Shown here: piece after piece, positions 48,629-58,592 of the stretch
Layout: each line of letters opens with the position of its first letter
Numbering within the stretch: the stretch's first letter is position 1
NCBI RefSeq assembly: GCF_023954335.1
Contig: NZ_JAMLIE010000002.1
Location: forward strand, 372,001 to 436,000
DNA length: 64,000 bases
Direction: 5' to 3'
Origin: Aquamicrobium sp.
GTDB lineage: Bacteria > Pseudomonadota > Alphaproteobacteria > Rhizobiales > Rhizobiaceae
Made by a program: the position numbers and the translations under genes
The notes under the pieces: generated by a model
What the model was told of the DNA's origin: nothing
Database searches by the model: none
Seen by the model: the letters and a program-made list of their open reading frames with translations, nothing else

Positions 48629-49267
48629 ATGGGCGAACTCAAGGCCGGCATCATTCCCGTCACGCCGTTCCAGCAGAACTGCACCATCCTGTTCGACGAC
48701 GAGAGCAAAAAGGGCGTGGTGGTCGATCCGGGCGGCGACGTCGAGCGCATCCTCGCCGCGATCCGCGACAACGGCCTCGCCATCGAGGCGATCTGGATCA
48801 CCCACGGCCATATCGACCATGCCGGCGGCGCGGAGGACCTGAAGGAGGCGCTGGGCGTCGAGATCATCGGCCCGCACCGCGACGACGCGCCGCTCCTGTC
48901 GCAGATCGAGCGGCAGGGCGAGGTCTACGGCATCGCCGGCGTGCGCAACTGCGCGCCCGACCGCTTCCTCGACGAGGGCGAGACGGTGTCCTTCGACGGC
49001 CACGATTTCGAGGTGTTCCACTGTCCCGGCCACGCGCCCGGCCATGTCGTCTACTACAACCGCGCGGCGAAGTTCGCCCATGTCGGCGACGTGCTGTTTC
49101 ACGGCTCGGTCGGCCGCACCGATCTTCCGGGCGGCAACCACGAGGCCCTGATCCGCTCGATCAAGGAGAAGCTGCTGCCGCTCGGCGACGAGATCGGCTT
49201 CATCTGCGGCCACGGGCCGGGCGGGCGCTTCGGCGACGAGCGGCGCTCCAATCCGTTCCTCGTCTAG
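48629..49267 (+). CDS. Metallo-beta-lactamase-fold hydrolase, GloB/YcbL-like
   Basis: The 212-residue protein has the metal motif THGHIDHAGG, then FHCPGHAPGHVVYY and GDVLFHGSVGR. Such enzymes hydrolyse glutathione thioesters or related substrates. The ATG at 48629 follows AAAGGAG. Substrate unknown. Confidence 0.85.
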   Translation: MGELKAGIIPVTPFQQNCTILFDDESKKGVVVDPGGDVERILAAIRDNGLAIEAIWITHGHIDHAGGAEDLKEALGVEIIGPHRDDAPLLSQIERQGEVYGIAGVRNCAPDRFLDEGETVSFDGHDFEVFHCPGHAPGHVVYYNRAAKFAHVGDVLFHGSVGRTDLPGGNHEALIRSIKEKLLPLGDEIGFICGHGPGGRFGDERRSNPFLV

Positions 49268-49509
49268 CCAGCATCACGATTTTTCAGAGTCGTTTCCTGC
49301 GCATGGCTTCCTGCTTTGACGCATGTCTTCATCCCGCAAGCGGCCCCGCTTTCGAGGGACGTGCATTGACGGAGTGAGTCCGGCCGCCGGCGCAACCCGC
49401 TGCTCATAAAAGGAAATTTCCCTCCGTTCCCGGCAGGCAGGAAACGGGTGGCGCCGACCGCCGGCCGATCCTACCCCTTCGCGAGACTTGCTGCTTGCGG
49501 AGGAATGAG

Positions 49510-50466
49510 ATGTCGCCAACCACCCGAACGAGCCGGCCGATGACGATGCGCGAATGGGCGATGCTGCTCGTTCTGGCCGCTGTCTGGGGCGGCTCGTTCT
49601 TCTTCAACGGCATCGCGGTTCGCGAGCTGCCGGTGTTCACCATCGTCGTGGCGCGGGTCGCGCTCGCGGCGCTGATCCTCTACGCGCTGCTGCGCCTCGC
49701 CGGCGATGCGCTGCCGCGCGCGCCGCGGATCTGGCGCGCCTTCTTCGTCATGGGGCTCATCAACAACGTCGTCCCGTTTTCGCTGATCGTCTGGGGCCAG
49801 CAGCACATCGCCTCGGGCGTCGCCTCGATCCTCAACGCGTCGACGCCGCTGTTCACCGTCGTCCTCGCGCATTTTCTGACCGGCGACGAGAAGATGAGCG
49901 CCGGCCGGGTCGCGGGCGTCGTCACCGGCTTCGCTGGCGTCGCGGTGATGATCGGGCTCGACGCGGCGCAGGCGCTGGGTGCGCATGTCGCCGCGCAGGC
50001 GCTGTGCCTCGCCGCCGCGATCTCCTATGCGTTCGCCGGCATCTACGGGCGCAGGTTCGGCGCGATGGGCCTGTCGCCGATGGCGACCGCCACCGGGCAG
50101 GTCACGGCGTCGAGCCTGCTGCTGGTTCCGCTGGTGCTGGTCGTGGACCGTCCGTGGACGCTGGCGATGCCCGGCATGGCAACCTTCGCCGCGCTGGCCG
50201 GGGTGGCGGCGCTCTCGACGGCGCTCGCCTACGTCCTCTATTTTCGCATCCTCGCGTCGGCGGGAGCGACGAACCTTCTCCTGGTGACGTTCCTGATCCC
50301 GGTCAGCGCCATCCTTCTCGGCATCCTGTTCCTCGGCGAGGCCCTGCTGCCGCGTCACGTCGCCGGCATAGCGCTGATCGGCCTCGGCCTGTCCGCCATC
50401 GACGGCAGGCCGTGGCGCGCCTTGCGGCCTCAGCCAGCGATGCAGAACCGGCGCACGCCGTCATAG
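49510..50466 (+). CDS. EamA-family drug/metabolite transporter
   Basis: The 318-residue protein has about ten membrane helices arranged as two EamA repeats (for example AAVWGGSFFFNGIAV and VTFLIPVSAILLGILFLGE). It should export small metabolites. ATG at 49510 follows GGAGG. Substrate unknown. Its 3' end overlaps the BA14K gene on the other strand. Confidence 0.88.
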   Translation: MSPTTRTSRPMTMREWAMLLVLAAVWGGSFFFNGIAVRELPVFTIVVARVALAALILYALLRLAGDALPRAPRIWRAFFVMGLINNVVPFSLIVWGQQHIASGVASILNASTPLFTVVLAHFLTGDEKMSAGRVAGVVTGFAGVAVMIGLDAAQALGAHVAAQALCLAAAISYAFAGIYGRRFGAMGLSPMATATGQVTASSLLLVPLVLVVDRPWTLAMPGMATFAALAGVAALSTALAYVLYFRILASAGATNLLLVTFLIPVSAILLGILFLGEALLPRHVAGIALIGLGLSAIDGRPWRALRPQPAMQNRRTPS

Positions 50467-50879
50467 CCGATGAAGGTGCCGGCGCGGGCGTCGAACGAGC
50501 GGTAGCGCTCGCCGCACCAGGCGTACCAGGCCGGCGACCAGGGCTGATAGAGGCCTGCCGCGCCGGTTGACATGCCGCGCGGCGGCACGGGCGGGAAATA
50601 GACGCGGTCGGGGCTGGGGCGCGGATAGGCCTGCGGATGGCGCCACGCCGGCTCGCGCGGAGCAGGGGGCGGCCGGCTGGCGATGCCGGCGATGATCGCG
50701 CCGGCGGCAAGGCCGATCAGCCCGGCGGCGATGAGGTCCGCGGCGTCGCCGTGCCGCTCCGCCGCGATCGGGCGGCGGTGATGGTCGCGCCAGCGTTCGC
50801 CCGCCTCGGCGGGCAGGGCGGAGGCGAGGGTGGCGGCGGCGACGGCGCAGGCGAGCGTCTTGCTGGGACGGAAAGTCAT
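50430..50879 (-). CDS. BA14K-family secreted protein
   Basis: The 149-residue protein has a signal peptide (ACAVAAATLASALPAEA), a membrane-like AAGLIGLAAGAIIAGIA and the BA14K end CGERYRSFDARAGTFIGYDG. BA14K proteins are an immunoreactive family of Brucella and other Rhizobiales. Overlaps the transporter end by 37 bp. Confidence 0.85.
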   Translation of the reverse strand: MTFRPSKTLACAVAAATLASALPAEAGERWRDHHRRPIAAERHGDAADLIAAGLIGLAAGAIIAGIASRPPPAPREPAWRHPQAYPRPSPDRVYFPPVPPRGMSTGAAGLYQPWSPAWYAWCGERYRSFDARAGTFIGYDGVRRFCIAG

Positions 50880-51083
50880 CGGTCGATCTCCTGTGGACCC
50901 GAAGCGACGGCCATGCGGCCGGAACTGGCTGCCGGTTTAGGAGAGGGCGACTGAATGGGCGCTGAATGCCCGGTTCATGCGATCCGGGCGCGGCCGTCCG
51001 AGGCCAGTAAGGGTCGGAAACGACGATGCCCCGCGGGCGGACCCCGCGGGGCATCGAAAAAAACTGGTTGCGGGCTTTCGCGC

Positions 51084-51296
51084 CTACAGAACGGTCAGGT
51101 TGACCGCCTTCGGGCCCTTGCCGCGCTTGTCCGGCTCGGTGTCGAACGAGACCTTCTGGCCGTCCTCGAGGCCCGGCAGGCCGGACGCCTGCACGGCCGA
51201 GATGTGGACGAACACGTCCTTGTTGCCATCGTCCGGCGTGATGAAGCCGAAGCCCTTGGCATGGTTGAAGAATTTGACTGTTCCGCTCTGGGGCAT
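51084..51296 (-). CDS. Cold shock protein, Csp family
   Basis: The 70-residue protein shows KGFGFITPDDG and DVFVHISAV, the two RNA-binding motifs of the cold shock fold. AAGGAG lies upstream. It is a paralogue of the 52520 gene. Confidence 0.92.
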   Translation of the reverse strand: MPQSGTVKFFNHAKGFGFITPDDGNKDVFVHISAVQASGLPGLEDGQKVSFDTEPDKRGKGPKAVNLTVL

Positions 51297-51734
51297 GGGA
51301 AGCTCCTTATCTCCCTGTGGTTAGATGGCGCGGGGTGTCGGTCCCGCTCGCGTCTCGTGCCTTTACTGGGGGAGAAGAAACAGCTCTGCGCGCGCCGGGG
51401 TCTTGCCAGAACCCTCTCATTTCGCGTCCGTCCCGGTGGTCGCGTCCTGGCATGTCGTCACGGCTGCGTGTGCGGTGGCGTATATGCAATTGCACCGGGT
51501 ATCCTATTTCCAGTCTCCGGGCCGGCAAATGCCCGAACACTCTATCTTTCCTTTATTTTTGTCCTGCGGGCAAGCGAAAGATTCGCAAGGGACGGGTGTC
51601 CCTGCGGCAACGGGTTTTGCCCTGCCATCCCCTCGAAGCGCGCCGTGGCCGGACGGCACCGGGCCACGCGCTCCGCAATTTCGTTTCCCGGCCCGCCGGC
51701 CCGCCGGCCGGAGCCGGTTCCGGGCCGATGCGCC
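51297..51734. other. Long leader and intergenic region of the cold shock gene
   Basis: About 440 bp without a gene, between the cold shock gene and the 51735 gene, both on the minus strand. Cold shock genes often have long structured leaders, so part of this is likely its 5' UTR. TGCAATTGCA near 51485 is only the ten-base core of the element motif. Confidence 0.4.
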
Positions 51735-52262
51735 TCAGCGGCAGCCGGCGAGCGCCTCGTCGAGCACCGCGCGCGACCCGGCGAGCGGGAATTCCGCGAC
51801 GGTCTCGTGCGGCGAGTCGTCCTGCGCGTTGGGCTCAGGCGTCACGTCGAACGCCAGCACCAGCGTGGTTCCGTCCTTCAGCGCCTCGATGAACGCCCGG
51901 GTGACCGGCGCGAGGTGGCTCTCGGCCGCCTTGCCTTCGGCGAACAGCACCACCGCCGCGTCGGAGCCTGCCGCGGCCAGCGCGAAGGCCGCGCCGTCGA
52001 TCCGCGCCTCGACCTTGCCGGGCTTGTAGAAATAGTCCGCCTCCGCCGGCGCGCCGCTGTCGGGGCGGACCGGGCCGCCGCGCGAATAGACCTCGACCTG
52101 ATAGGGGTCGCCGCAGGAAATCGCCAGCAGTTCCATCGTGCTGTTGTTCGTCGTCGGGGCGACGATGGCGACGCCGTTGTCCACCTGCCATTCGGCGGCG
52201 GCAGGGCCGGCGGCGCCGAGGGCCAGGGCAAGAGCGAGGCCGGCTGTGACGAGCTGCTTCAT
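51735..52262 (-). CDS. Secreted hypothetical protein
   Basis: The 175-residue protein has a clear signal peptide (VTAGLALALALGAAGPAAA). The mature part is beta-rich with ISCGDPYQVEVYSRGG and EALAGC, two cysteines that may form a disulfide. No family recognised. Confidence 0.7.
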   Translation of the reverse strand: MKQLVTAGLALALALGAAGPAAAEWQVDNGVAIVAPTTNNSTMELLAISCGDPYQVEVYSRGGPVRPDSGAPAEADYFYKPGKVEARIDGAAFALAAAGSDAAVVLFAEGKAAESHLAPVTRAFIEALKDGTTLVLAFDVTPEPNAQDDSPHETVAEFPLAGSRAVLDEALAGCR

Positions 52263-52519
52263 GACCGGCGATCCTGCGTCCTCGGGCGCGGCGGCGCAAC
52301 CGCTTTCGCGCCCGATCCGCCCGGATTGCCCCTGTCACCCCCAGGAAACCCTTGTGCCAGAGCCGTTTCTGTGCGAAGAGCGTATCGTTCGGGCATTTAC
52401 TGACCCGGAGACTGGACCGTTATGGACGACCTTTCCCCGACACCGTGAACTCTCGACCACCCGCGAGCCTGCGCATGGGGCGCAGGTGCGGTTCATCATC
52501 AGGGAACAGGAGCATTCCC

Positions 52520-52732
52520 ATGGCCCAGACCGGCACCGTGAAATTCTTCAACACCACCAAGGGCTTCGGCTTCATCACCCCCGATGACGGCGCGAAGGAC
52601 GTGTTCGTCCACATCTCCGCCGTCGAGCGCTCGGGCATGAGCACCCTCGCGGACGGCCAGAAGGTCACCTTCGACGTGGAGCCGGACCGCATGGGCAAGG
52701 GCCCGAAGGCGGTCAACCTTTCGGCGGCCTGA
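52520..52732 (+). CDS. Cold shock protein, Csp family
   Basis: The 70-residue protein has KGFGFITPDDG and DVFVHISAVE, like the 51084 protein. It is transcribed in the opposite direction behind a roughly 250-bp leader, typical of cold-inducible genes. Confidence 0.92.
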   Translation: MAQTGTVKFFNTTKGFGFITPDDGAKDVFVHISAVERSGMSTLADGQKVTFDVEPDRMGKGPKAVNLSAA

Positions 52733-52845
52733 TCGGCCTAGCCGTTTCGGACAAAGGGCGGCGCGGGCGACTGCGCCGCCCTTTTCCTTTGCGCCTCGTG
52801 CCGGCACCCCTTTCCATCGGCATGGACTCTGCCCATATTCGCGCC

Positions 52846-55659
52846 ATGGCCAGAAAACAGAACGAGAACCCAACGCCGGAGAACCCGTCCGGTTTCGGCG
52901 AGGCGCCGCAGGCGGCGTTCGAGGGCGCGCCGCTCGGCGGCTCCGTCTCGGGCTGGGCCGAGCAGATCGCCCGCGAGGCCGCGAAGGCCGCCCCCGCGAA
53001 GCCGGCGAAGAAGAAGATCCCCGAACGCTCGGCCGAACCGACGCGCACGGCGCGCGGCACCTCGATGGGCGGCGCGGCCTCGCCGAAGGAGCGCGTCGCC
53101 GCCGGCCTCAACCCCGTCGCCGGCCTCGACATCGCGCTGGAGGACGTCGACACGCTCGCCTCGTCGGGCGTGACCGCCACGGTCGCGGCGCTGTCGCGGC
53201 TGATCGAGGGCGGCGATCCCAATTTGCGCAACGAGGCGTGGGTGCCGCATCGTCCTGCCCGGCCGGAGAAGTCCGAGGGCGGCATCGAGCTGCGCATGGA
53301 GACGCCGTTCAAGCCCTCCGGCGACCAGCCGACCGCGATCGCCGACCTCGTCGCCGGGGTGAACGAGCGCGAGCGCACGCAGGTGCTGCTCGGCGTCACC
53401 GGCTCCGGCAAGACCTTCACCATGGCCAAGGTGATCGAGGAGACGCAGCGCCCGGCGCTGGTCCTCGCGCCGAACAAGACGCTGGCGGCGCAGCTCTACG
53501 GCGAGTTCAGGAGCTTCTTCCCCAACAACGCGGTCGAGTATTTCGTCTCCTACTACGACTACTACCAGCCCGAGGCCTACGTGCCGCGGACCGACACCTA
53601 TATCGAGAAGGAATCGTCGATCAACGAGCAGATCGACCGCATGCGCCATTCGGCGACGCGCTCGCTGCTGGAGCGCGACGACGTCATCATCGTCGCCTCG
53701 GTGTCGTGCATCTACGGTATCGGCTCGGTCGAGACCTATACGGCGATGACCTTCCAGATGGAGGTGGGCGACAAGCTCGACCAGCGCCAGCTCCTCGCCG
53801 ATCTCGTGGCGCAGCAGTACAAGCGGCAGGACATCAACTTCACGCGCGGCTCGTTCCGGGTGCGCGGCGATACGATCGAGCTGTTCCCGGCCCACCTCGA
53901 GGATCGCGCCTGGCGCATCACCCTGTGGGGCGACGAGATCGAGTCGATCACCGAGTTCGATCCGCTGACGGGTGCCAAGACGGGCGACCTGAAGAGCGTC
54001 AAGATCTACGCCAACTCGCACTATGTGACGCCGCGGCCGACGCTCAACCAGGCGATCAAGTCGATCAAGGAGGAGATGAAGCACCGGCTGGTCGAGCTGG
54101 AGCGGGCCGGCCGGCTGCTGGAGGCGCAGCGGCTGGAGCAGCGCACGCGCTTCGACCTCGAGATGCTGGAGGCGACGGGCTCCTGCGCCGGCATCGAGAA
54201 CTATTCGCGCTACCTCACCGGCCGCGCGCCGGGCGAGCCGCCGCCGACGCTGTTCGAATACGTGCCCGACAACGCCATCGTCTTCATCGACGAGAGCCAT
54301 GTGACGGTGCCGCAGATCGGCGCCATGTATCGCGGCGACTTCCGCCGCAAGGCGACGCTGGCCGAATACGGCTTCCGCCTGCCGTCCTGCATGGACAACC
54401 GGCCGCTGCGCTTCGAGGAATGGGACGCGATGCGGCCGCAGACGGTCGCGGTCTCGGCCACGCCCGGCGGCTGGGAGATGGAGGAGGCCGGCGGCGTGTT
54501 CGCCGAGCAGGTCATCCGCCCGACCGGGCTGATCGACCCGCCGGTCGAGATCCGCCCGGCCAAGAGCCAGGTCGACGACGTGCTCGACGAAATTCGCGAG
54601 ACGACCGCCAAGGGCTACCGCACCCTCGTCACGGTGCTGACCAAGCGCATGGCCGAGGACCTGACCGAGTACCTGCACGAGCAGGGCGTCAGGGTCCGCT
54701 ACATGCATTCCGACATCGACACGCTGGAGCGCATCGAGATCCTGCGCGACCTGCGCCTCGGCGCGTTCGACGTGCTGGTCGGCATCAACCTCTTGCGCGA
54801 GGGCCTCGACATTCCCGAATGCGGCTTCGTCGCCATCCTCGACGCCGACAAGGAAGGTTTTCTCCGCTCGGAGACCTCGCTGATCCAGACCATCGGCCGC
54901 GCGGCGCGCAATGTCGACGGCAAGGTCATCCTCTATGCCGACCAGATCACCGGCTCGATGGAGCGGGCGATCAACGAGACCAACCGCCGCCGCGACAAGC
55001 AGCTCGCTTACAACGAGGCGAACGGCATCACGCCGGAAAGCGTGAAGAAGAACATCGGCGACATCCTCGACTCCGTCTACGAGCGCGACCATGTGCGGCC
55101 GGACATTTCCGGCGTCACCCAGGGCGGCCAGCTCGTCGGCTCCAACCTCAAGGCGCATCTGGAGCATCTGGAGAAGGAGATGCGCGGGGCGGCGGCCGAC
55201 CTCGACTTCGAGCGTGCGGCGCGGCTGCGCGACGAGATCAAGCGCCTGCGCGAGGCGGAGCTCGCCGTCGCCGACGATCCGCTGGCGCGCGACGTGGAGC
55301 AGGAAAGCCCGGTTTCCGGCCGCGAGAAGGGCCGGCACAACAAGGGCAGGGCGCGGCACAGGACCGTGGAGGAGGCCGGCGGCCTGTTCCGCAAGGCGGA
55401 CCTCGACGAGATGGGGACCTCCGGCGATCACGCCACTCCTGCGGGCGCAGTGAGCCGGGGCCTTTTCCGCAAGAACTCGCTCGACGAGATGACCGTCGGG
55501 CGCACGGAAAAGCCGGTGCCGGGCAGGGCGCCGGTGAAACCCGTCGATGACCCCAAGCCGGTAAAGCGCGAGCGCGCCGGCATTGGCTCCTACGAGGACC
55601 CGGCCGAGCAGCGCCACAAGTCAGGCCGCAAGAAGAAGACCGGGCGGCCGGGGCGCTAA
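52846..55659 (+). CDS. uvrB: UvrB excinuclease subunit with long extensions
   Basis: The 937-residue protein is UvrB with about 150 extra residues before the FKPSGDQPTAI start of the core and about 130 after the UVR motif. Visible motifs are GVTGSGKT (Walker A), YVSYYDYYQPEAYVP-like FVSYYDYYQPEAYV, DESHVT (motif II) and QTIGRAARN (motif VI). It acts with UvrA and UvrC in nucleotide excision repair. The extensions are low-complexity and typical of some Rhizobiales. Start at 52846 is not certain; an upstream in-frame ATG exists at 52822. Confidence 0.95.
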   Translation: MARKQNENPTPENPSGFGEAPQAAFEGAPLGGSVSGWAEQIAREAAKAAPAKPAKKKIPERSAEPTRTARGTSMGGAASPKERVAAGLNPVAGLDIALEDVDTLASSGVTATVAALSRLIEGGDPNLRNEAWVPHRPARPEKSEGGIELRMETPFKPSGDQPTAIADLVAGVNERERTQVLLGVTGSGKTFTMAKVIEETQRPALVLAPNKTLAAQLYGEFRSFFPNNAVEYFVSYYDYYQPEAYVPRTDTYIEKESSINEQIDRMRHSATRSLLERDDVIIVASVSCIYGIGSVETYTAMTFQMEVGDKLDQRQLLADLVAQQYKRQDINFTRGSFRVRGDTIELFPAHLEDRAWRITLWGDEIESITEFDPLTGAKTGDLKSVKIYANSHYVTPRPTLNQAIKSIKEEMKHRLVELERAGRLLEAQRLEQRTRFDLEMLEATGSCAGIENYSRYLTGRAPGEPPPTLFEYVPDNAIVFIDESHVTVPQIGAMYRGDFRRKATLAEYGFRLPSCMDNRPLRFEEWDAMRPQTVAVSATPGGWEMEEAGGVFAEQVIRPTGLIDPPVEIRPAKSQVDDVLDEIRETTAKGYRTLVTVLTKRMAEDLTEYLHEQGVRVRYMHSDIDTLERIEILRDLRLGAFDVLVGINLLREGLDIPECGFVAILDADKEGFLRSETSLIQTIGRAARNVDGKVILYADQITGSMERAINETNRRRDKQLAYNEANGITPESVKKNIGDILDSVYERDHVRPDISGVTQGGQLVGSNLKAHLEHLEKEMRGAAADLDFERAARLRDEIKRLREAELAVADDPLARDVEQESPVSGREKGRHNKGRARHRTVEEAGGLFRKADLDEMGTSGDHATPAGAVSRGLFRKNSLDEMTVGRTEKPVPGRAPVKPVDDPKPVKRERAGIGSYEDPAEQRHKSGRKKKTGRPGR

Positions 55660-55711
55660 AGCCGCATCGCGTCTTATCCGTTCCGAAGGAACGTGATCTC
55701 CGTCTGCCCGC

Positions 55712-55885
55712 GCCGCCCCTCATTCGCCCTTCGGGCACCTTCTCCCCGTGAACGGGGAGAAGGGATGCCGGCCGCACCGCCAAATCCCCACTTTGCCACG
55801 CTCGCGATTGGCGAAATCAAAGACGATAGCTCTCTTCTCCCCGTTCACGGGGAGAAGGTGGCGGCAGCCGGATGAGGGGCGGCGC
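55712..55885. repeat. Composite intergenic repeat, copy 1
   Basis: Two inverted arms each carry CTTCTCCCCGT palindromes (55738-55763 and 55834-55858) and CCCCTCAT/ATGAGGGG ends. A second copy is at 63624-63788. This is a common rhizobial intergenic palindrome type. Confidence 0.8.
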
Positions 55886-55903
55886 CGGCGGTGCGGATAC
55901 GCG

Positions 55904-56452
55904 CTAGAGCCGCGTCAGGAAATTGGCGAAGGTCATCGAGCCTTCCGGCCAGGGGCCGTGGCCGGACTCGGCGTTGAGGTGGCCGGCCTCGCCGGCGTCG
56001 ATGAACAGCGAGCCCCACGCGCCGGCGACGTCCTCGGCGACGTCGAAGGCGCAGAACGGGTCGTTGCGGCTGGCGATGGTCAGCGACGGAAACGGCAGCG
56101 GGTCTCGCGGATAGGGGCCGAAGGTCATCAGGTGCTTCGGCCGGATCGCCGGGTTGGCGACGTCGGGCGGGGCGACGAAGAAGCCGCCGGCGACGGGAAG
56201 CCCGGCCTCGCGCACGGCGTGGATCGCCGTGGGCACGCCGAGCGAATGGGCGACCAGCACCACCGGCCGCGTCGCCTCCTCGATCGCCCTCACCACGCTG
56301 GCGACCCAGTCGTCGCGCACCGGCTTCGACCATTCGGCCTGCTCCACCCGCCGCGCGGTGGAAAGCCGGCCCTGCCAGCGCGTCTGCCAGTGATCCGGCC
56401 CCGAATTGGTGTAGCCGGGGATGATGAGGATATCTGCGTCCTTGACCTTCAT
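55904..56452 (-). CDS. RBBP9/YdeN-like alpha/beta hydrolase
   Basis: The 182-residue protein starts MKVKDADILIIPGYTNSGPDHW and has VLVAHSLGVPTAI, the nucleophile elbow with Ser, and GHLNAESGHGPWP near the end with the catalytic His. The family (Pfam Ser_hydrolase) has serine hydrolase activity on unknown esters. Confidence 0.85.
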   Translation of the reverse strand: MKVKDADILIIPGYTNSGPDHWQTRWQGRLSTARRVEQAEWSKPVRDDWVASVVRAIEEATRPVVLVAHSLGVPTAIHAVREAGLPVAGGFFVAPPDVANPAIRPKHLMTFGPYPRDPLPFPSLTIASRNDPFCAFDVAEDVAGAWGSLFIDAGEAGHLNAESGHGPWPEGSMTFANFLTRL

Positions 56453-56640
56453 GGCCGCCATGTAGCGATGCGGCCGCATCGTTGCAACCGCTTGCCCGTC
56501 AACCGTTCGGCGAGCTTTTACGATTCATCGTCTTCATGGCGTGAACGGCGTGTCTGCGGAATCGGCCTTGCGCCTTGGCCCGCCGCCCACGATCTTCCAC
56601 CATGACGCAATGCAGCCGTTTCGCCGGGAGGTCGAGGGAC

Positions 56641-57546
56641 ATGAGACCGACGAGACGCCAGATAACGGGCGGCATGGCCGCGCTCGCGCTTTCTGCCGGC
56701 GCCGTGCCGGCACGAACGGAGAACCAGATGACCAGCCTTTTCCTTCCCTTTGCCGCCACCACGCCGGTCAGCATCGGCCGCGTCGGTCTCCGGTCGCGCG
56801 ACGCCGAGGGCCTCGCCGCCTTCTACAGATCCGTGCTCGGCCTCGACGAGTTGCGCCGCGCGGGCTCGACCATCGGGCTCGGAGTCGACGGCCGCGAGCT
56901 GCTGGAGATCGAGGGCTCGGCAGCGTTGCGCGAAGACGACCCGCGAAGCTCCGGCCTGTTCCACACCGCGTTCCTTCTGCCCGCCCGCGCCGATCTCGCC
57001 CGCTGGACGCAGCATGCCGCCGACGCCCGCCTCGCCATCGACGGCGCGTCGGACCATCTCGTCAGCGAGGCGATCTATCTCAACGATCCCGAGGGCAACG
57101 GCATCGAGATCTATGTCGACCGCGACCGCAGCGAATGGCCGCGCGAGGGCGGCTCCATCCGCATGGCGACCGAGCGCCTCGATTTCGACAGCCTGATGGG
57201 CGAGCTGCGCGACGGCGATGCGGGCTGGCGCGGCGCGCCGGCCGGCACGGTGGTCGGGCATGTCCATCTGCGCGTCGGCGACGTCGAGGCGGCCGAGGCG
57301 TGGTGGAATGAGGCGCAGGGCCTCGACACCATCACCCATTATGGCGGGCAGGCGGTGTTCCTGTCCTCGGGCGGCTACCACCACCATATCGGGGCGAATG
57401 TCTGGCGCAGCCGCGGCGCCGGCCGCCGCGAGGAGGACCGCACGGGGCTGAGCTTCGTCGAGCTCCTGTCGCGCGACAGCGCGAACGAAAGCGCCTCGCG
57501 CGATCCGTGGGGCACCGAGATCAGGGTTCGGCCGGTCGCCGCGTGA
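56641..57546 (+). CDS. VOC-family (glyoxalase/extradiol dioxygenase) protein
   Basis: The 301-residue protein has two VOC modules: IGRVGLRSRDAEGLAAFYRSVLG and HVHLRVGDVEAAEAWWNEAQG, with GNGIEIY and SGGYHHHIGANVW. The C-terminal half resembles catechol 2,3-dioxygenase (CatE-like). The first 30 residues look like a Tat signal (RRQITGG ... AVPA), unusual for the family; ATG at 56728 would give a cytosolic form. A GAGGG precedes 56641. Confidence 0.75.
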   Translation: MRPTRRQITGGMAALALSAGAVPARTENQMTSLFLPFAATTPVSIGRVGLRSRDAEGLAAFYRSVLGLDELRRAGSTIGLGVDGRELLEIEGSAALREDDPRSSGLFHTAFLLPARADLARWTQHAADARLAIDGASDHLVSEAIYLNDPEGNGIEIYVDRDRSEWPREGGSIRMATERLDFDSLMGELRDGDAGWRGAPAGTVVGHVHLRVGDVEAAEAWWNEAQGLDTITHYGGQAVFLSSGGYHHHIGANVWRSRGAGRREEDRTGLSFVELLSRDSANESASRDPWGTEIRVRPVAA

Positions 57547-57576
57547 GGCGATTGCGAAGCTGACCGGAAGGCGGCG

Positions 57577-58482
57577 CTACGCCGCCTCCGCCGCGTCTTT
57601 TCCGCTGTCGCCGACGGGCTGCCAGCCGGCGGTGTCGGCGGGGCTGTAGCGCGCGGTCCAGCGGCCGGGCGCGGCCATCGCCGGGGCGGGGGTCTTCAGC
57701 AGCGCCTCATAGGCGGCACGCGGCAGCATCGCGCCACCCAGCGCCTCGACCCAAGGGGACATCACCTGATGGTCGACGGCGGCGAAGCCCCATTCGGACA
57801 GGTGATGGTAGAGCCCGACGATGGCGAATTTCGAGGCGTTGTCGGCGGTGTGGAACATCGACAGCGCGCTGAAGACGGGCCCCACGGTCAGGCCGAACAG
57901 GCCGCCCTCCAGCACGCCCCCGGCATTGCGTATCTCGACCGAGTGCGCATGGCCCTCGCGATGCAGCCGCATGTAGAGCGCCTTGGCGCGCGGGGTGATC
58001 CAGGTCAGCGGGGTGCGGCCGGGGCGCGGCGCGGCGCAGGCGTCGAGGACGGCCTCGAAATCGCGGTCGAACGACAGGACGGCGTCGCTGGCGCGCATGG
58101 TGCGGCGGAAGCGCTTCGCGACGTGGACCATATCGAGCATCATCACCGCGCGCTCGGGCGGCGACCACCATTTCATCGGCCCGACATGCGAATGTGGATA
58201 GAAGCCGCGCCGGGCGGCCTCGAGAATGGTCGGGGTCGAGACATCCCAGGCGATGCCGGCATAGCCGGCCGGGCGCGTCCTGATGTCAGCGGCCTGCGGC
58301 GGGCCGTCGCGCCGGTTCAGCGTGTCGAGCACGATGCAGGCGGCCAGATACGGCGCGTCGCCGACGCGATTCGGCTTCAGCGGATAGAGCATGCCGAGCA
58401 CGAGCTGCCGCGCGCGGGCGATCGGGGTGCTTGAAGCGTTTTCTGCACCGGCATCGGGGGCAAATGCGGTGTCTTGGGGCAA
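57577..58482 (-). CDS. Leucyl/phenylalanyl-tRNA-protein transferase-like protein
   Basis: The 301-residue protein resembles the Aat family: GFYPHSHVGPMKWWSPPERAVM, FDRDFEAVLDACA and HSVEIRN with EGGLFGLTVGPVFSALSMFH. Aat adds Leu or Phe to N-terminal Arg or Lys for ClpS-dependent degradation. The N terminus is longer than in E. coli. It may be the host Aat or a paralogue. Confidence 0.75.
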   Translation of the reverse strand: MPQDTAFAPDAGAENASSTPIARARQLVLGMLYPLKPNRVGDAPYLAACIVLDTLNRRDGPPQAADIRTRPAGYAGIAWDVSTPTILEAARRGFYPHSHVGPMKWWSPPERAVMMLDMVHVAKRFRRTMRASDAVLSFDRDFEAVLDACAAPRPGRTPLTWITPRAKALYMRLHREGHAHSVEIRNAGGVLEGGLFGLTVGPVFSALSMFHTADNASKFAIVGLYHHLSEWGFAAVDHQVMSPWVEALGGAMLPRAAYEALLKTPAPAMAAPGRWTARYSPADTAGWQPVGDSGKDAAEAA

Positions 58483-58592
58483 CTGTCTGCCTTTCCGGTG
58501 TCAGCCTTCCGGGGGCGGCGGGGTTCGGGAGGCGGTCCGCCGCGGTCCCGCCTGTAACGCCGCGGCTGTCCGCGGGCGCTCCGTCGGTCCGG

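Noticed and set aside
51483..51494. TGCAATTGCA in the cold shock intergenic region
   Set aside because: It is only a ten-base palindrome without the six-base arms and 2-bp centre of the element motif.
52738..55617. Minus-strand 959-residue frame over uvrB
   Set aside because: uvrB is certain on the plus strand; the antisense frame is a codon-bias artefact.
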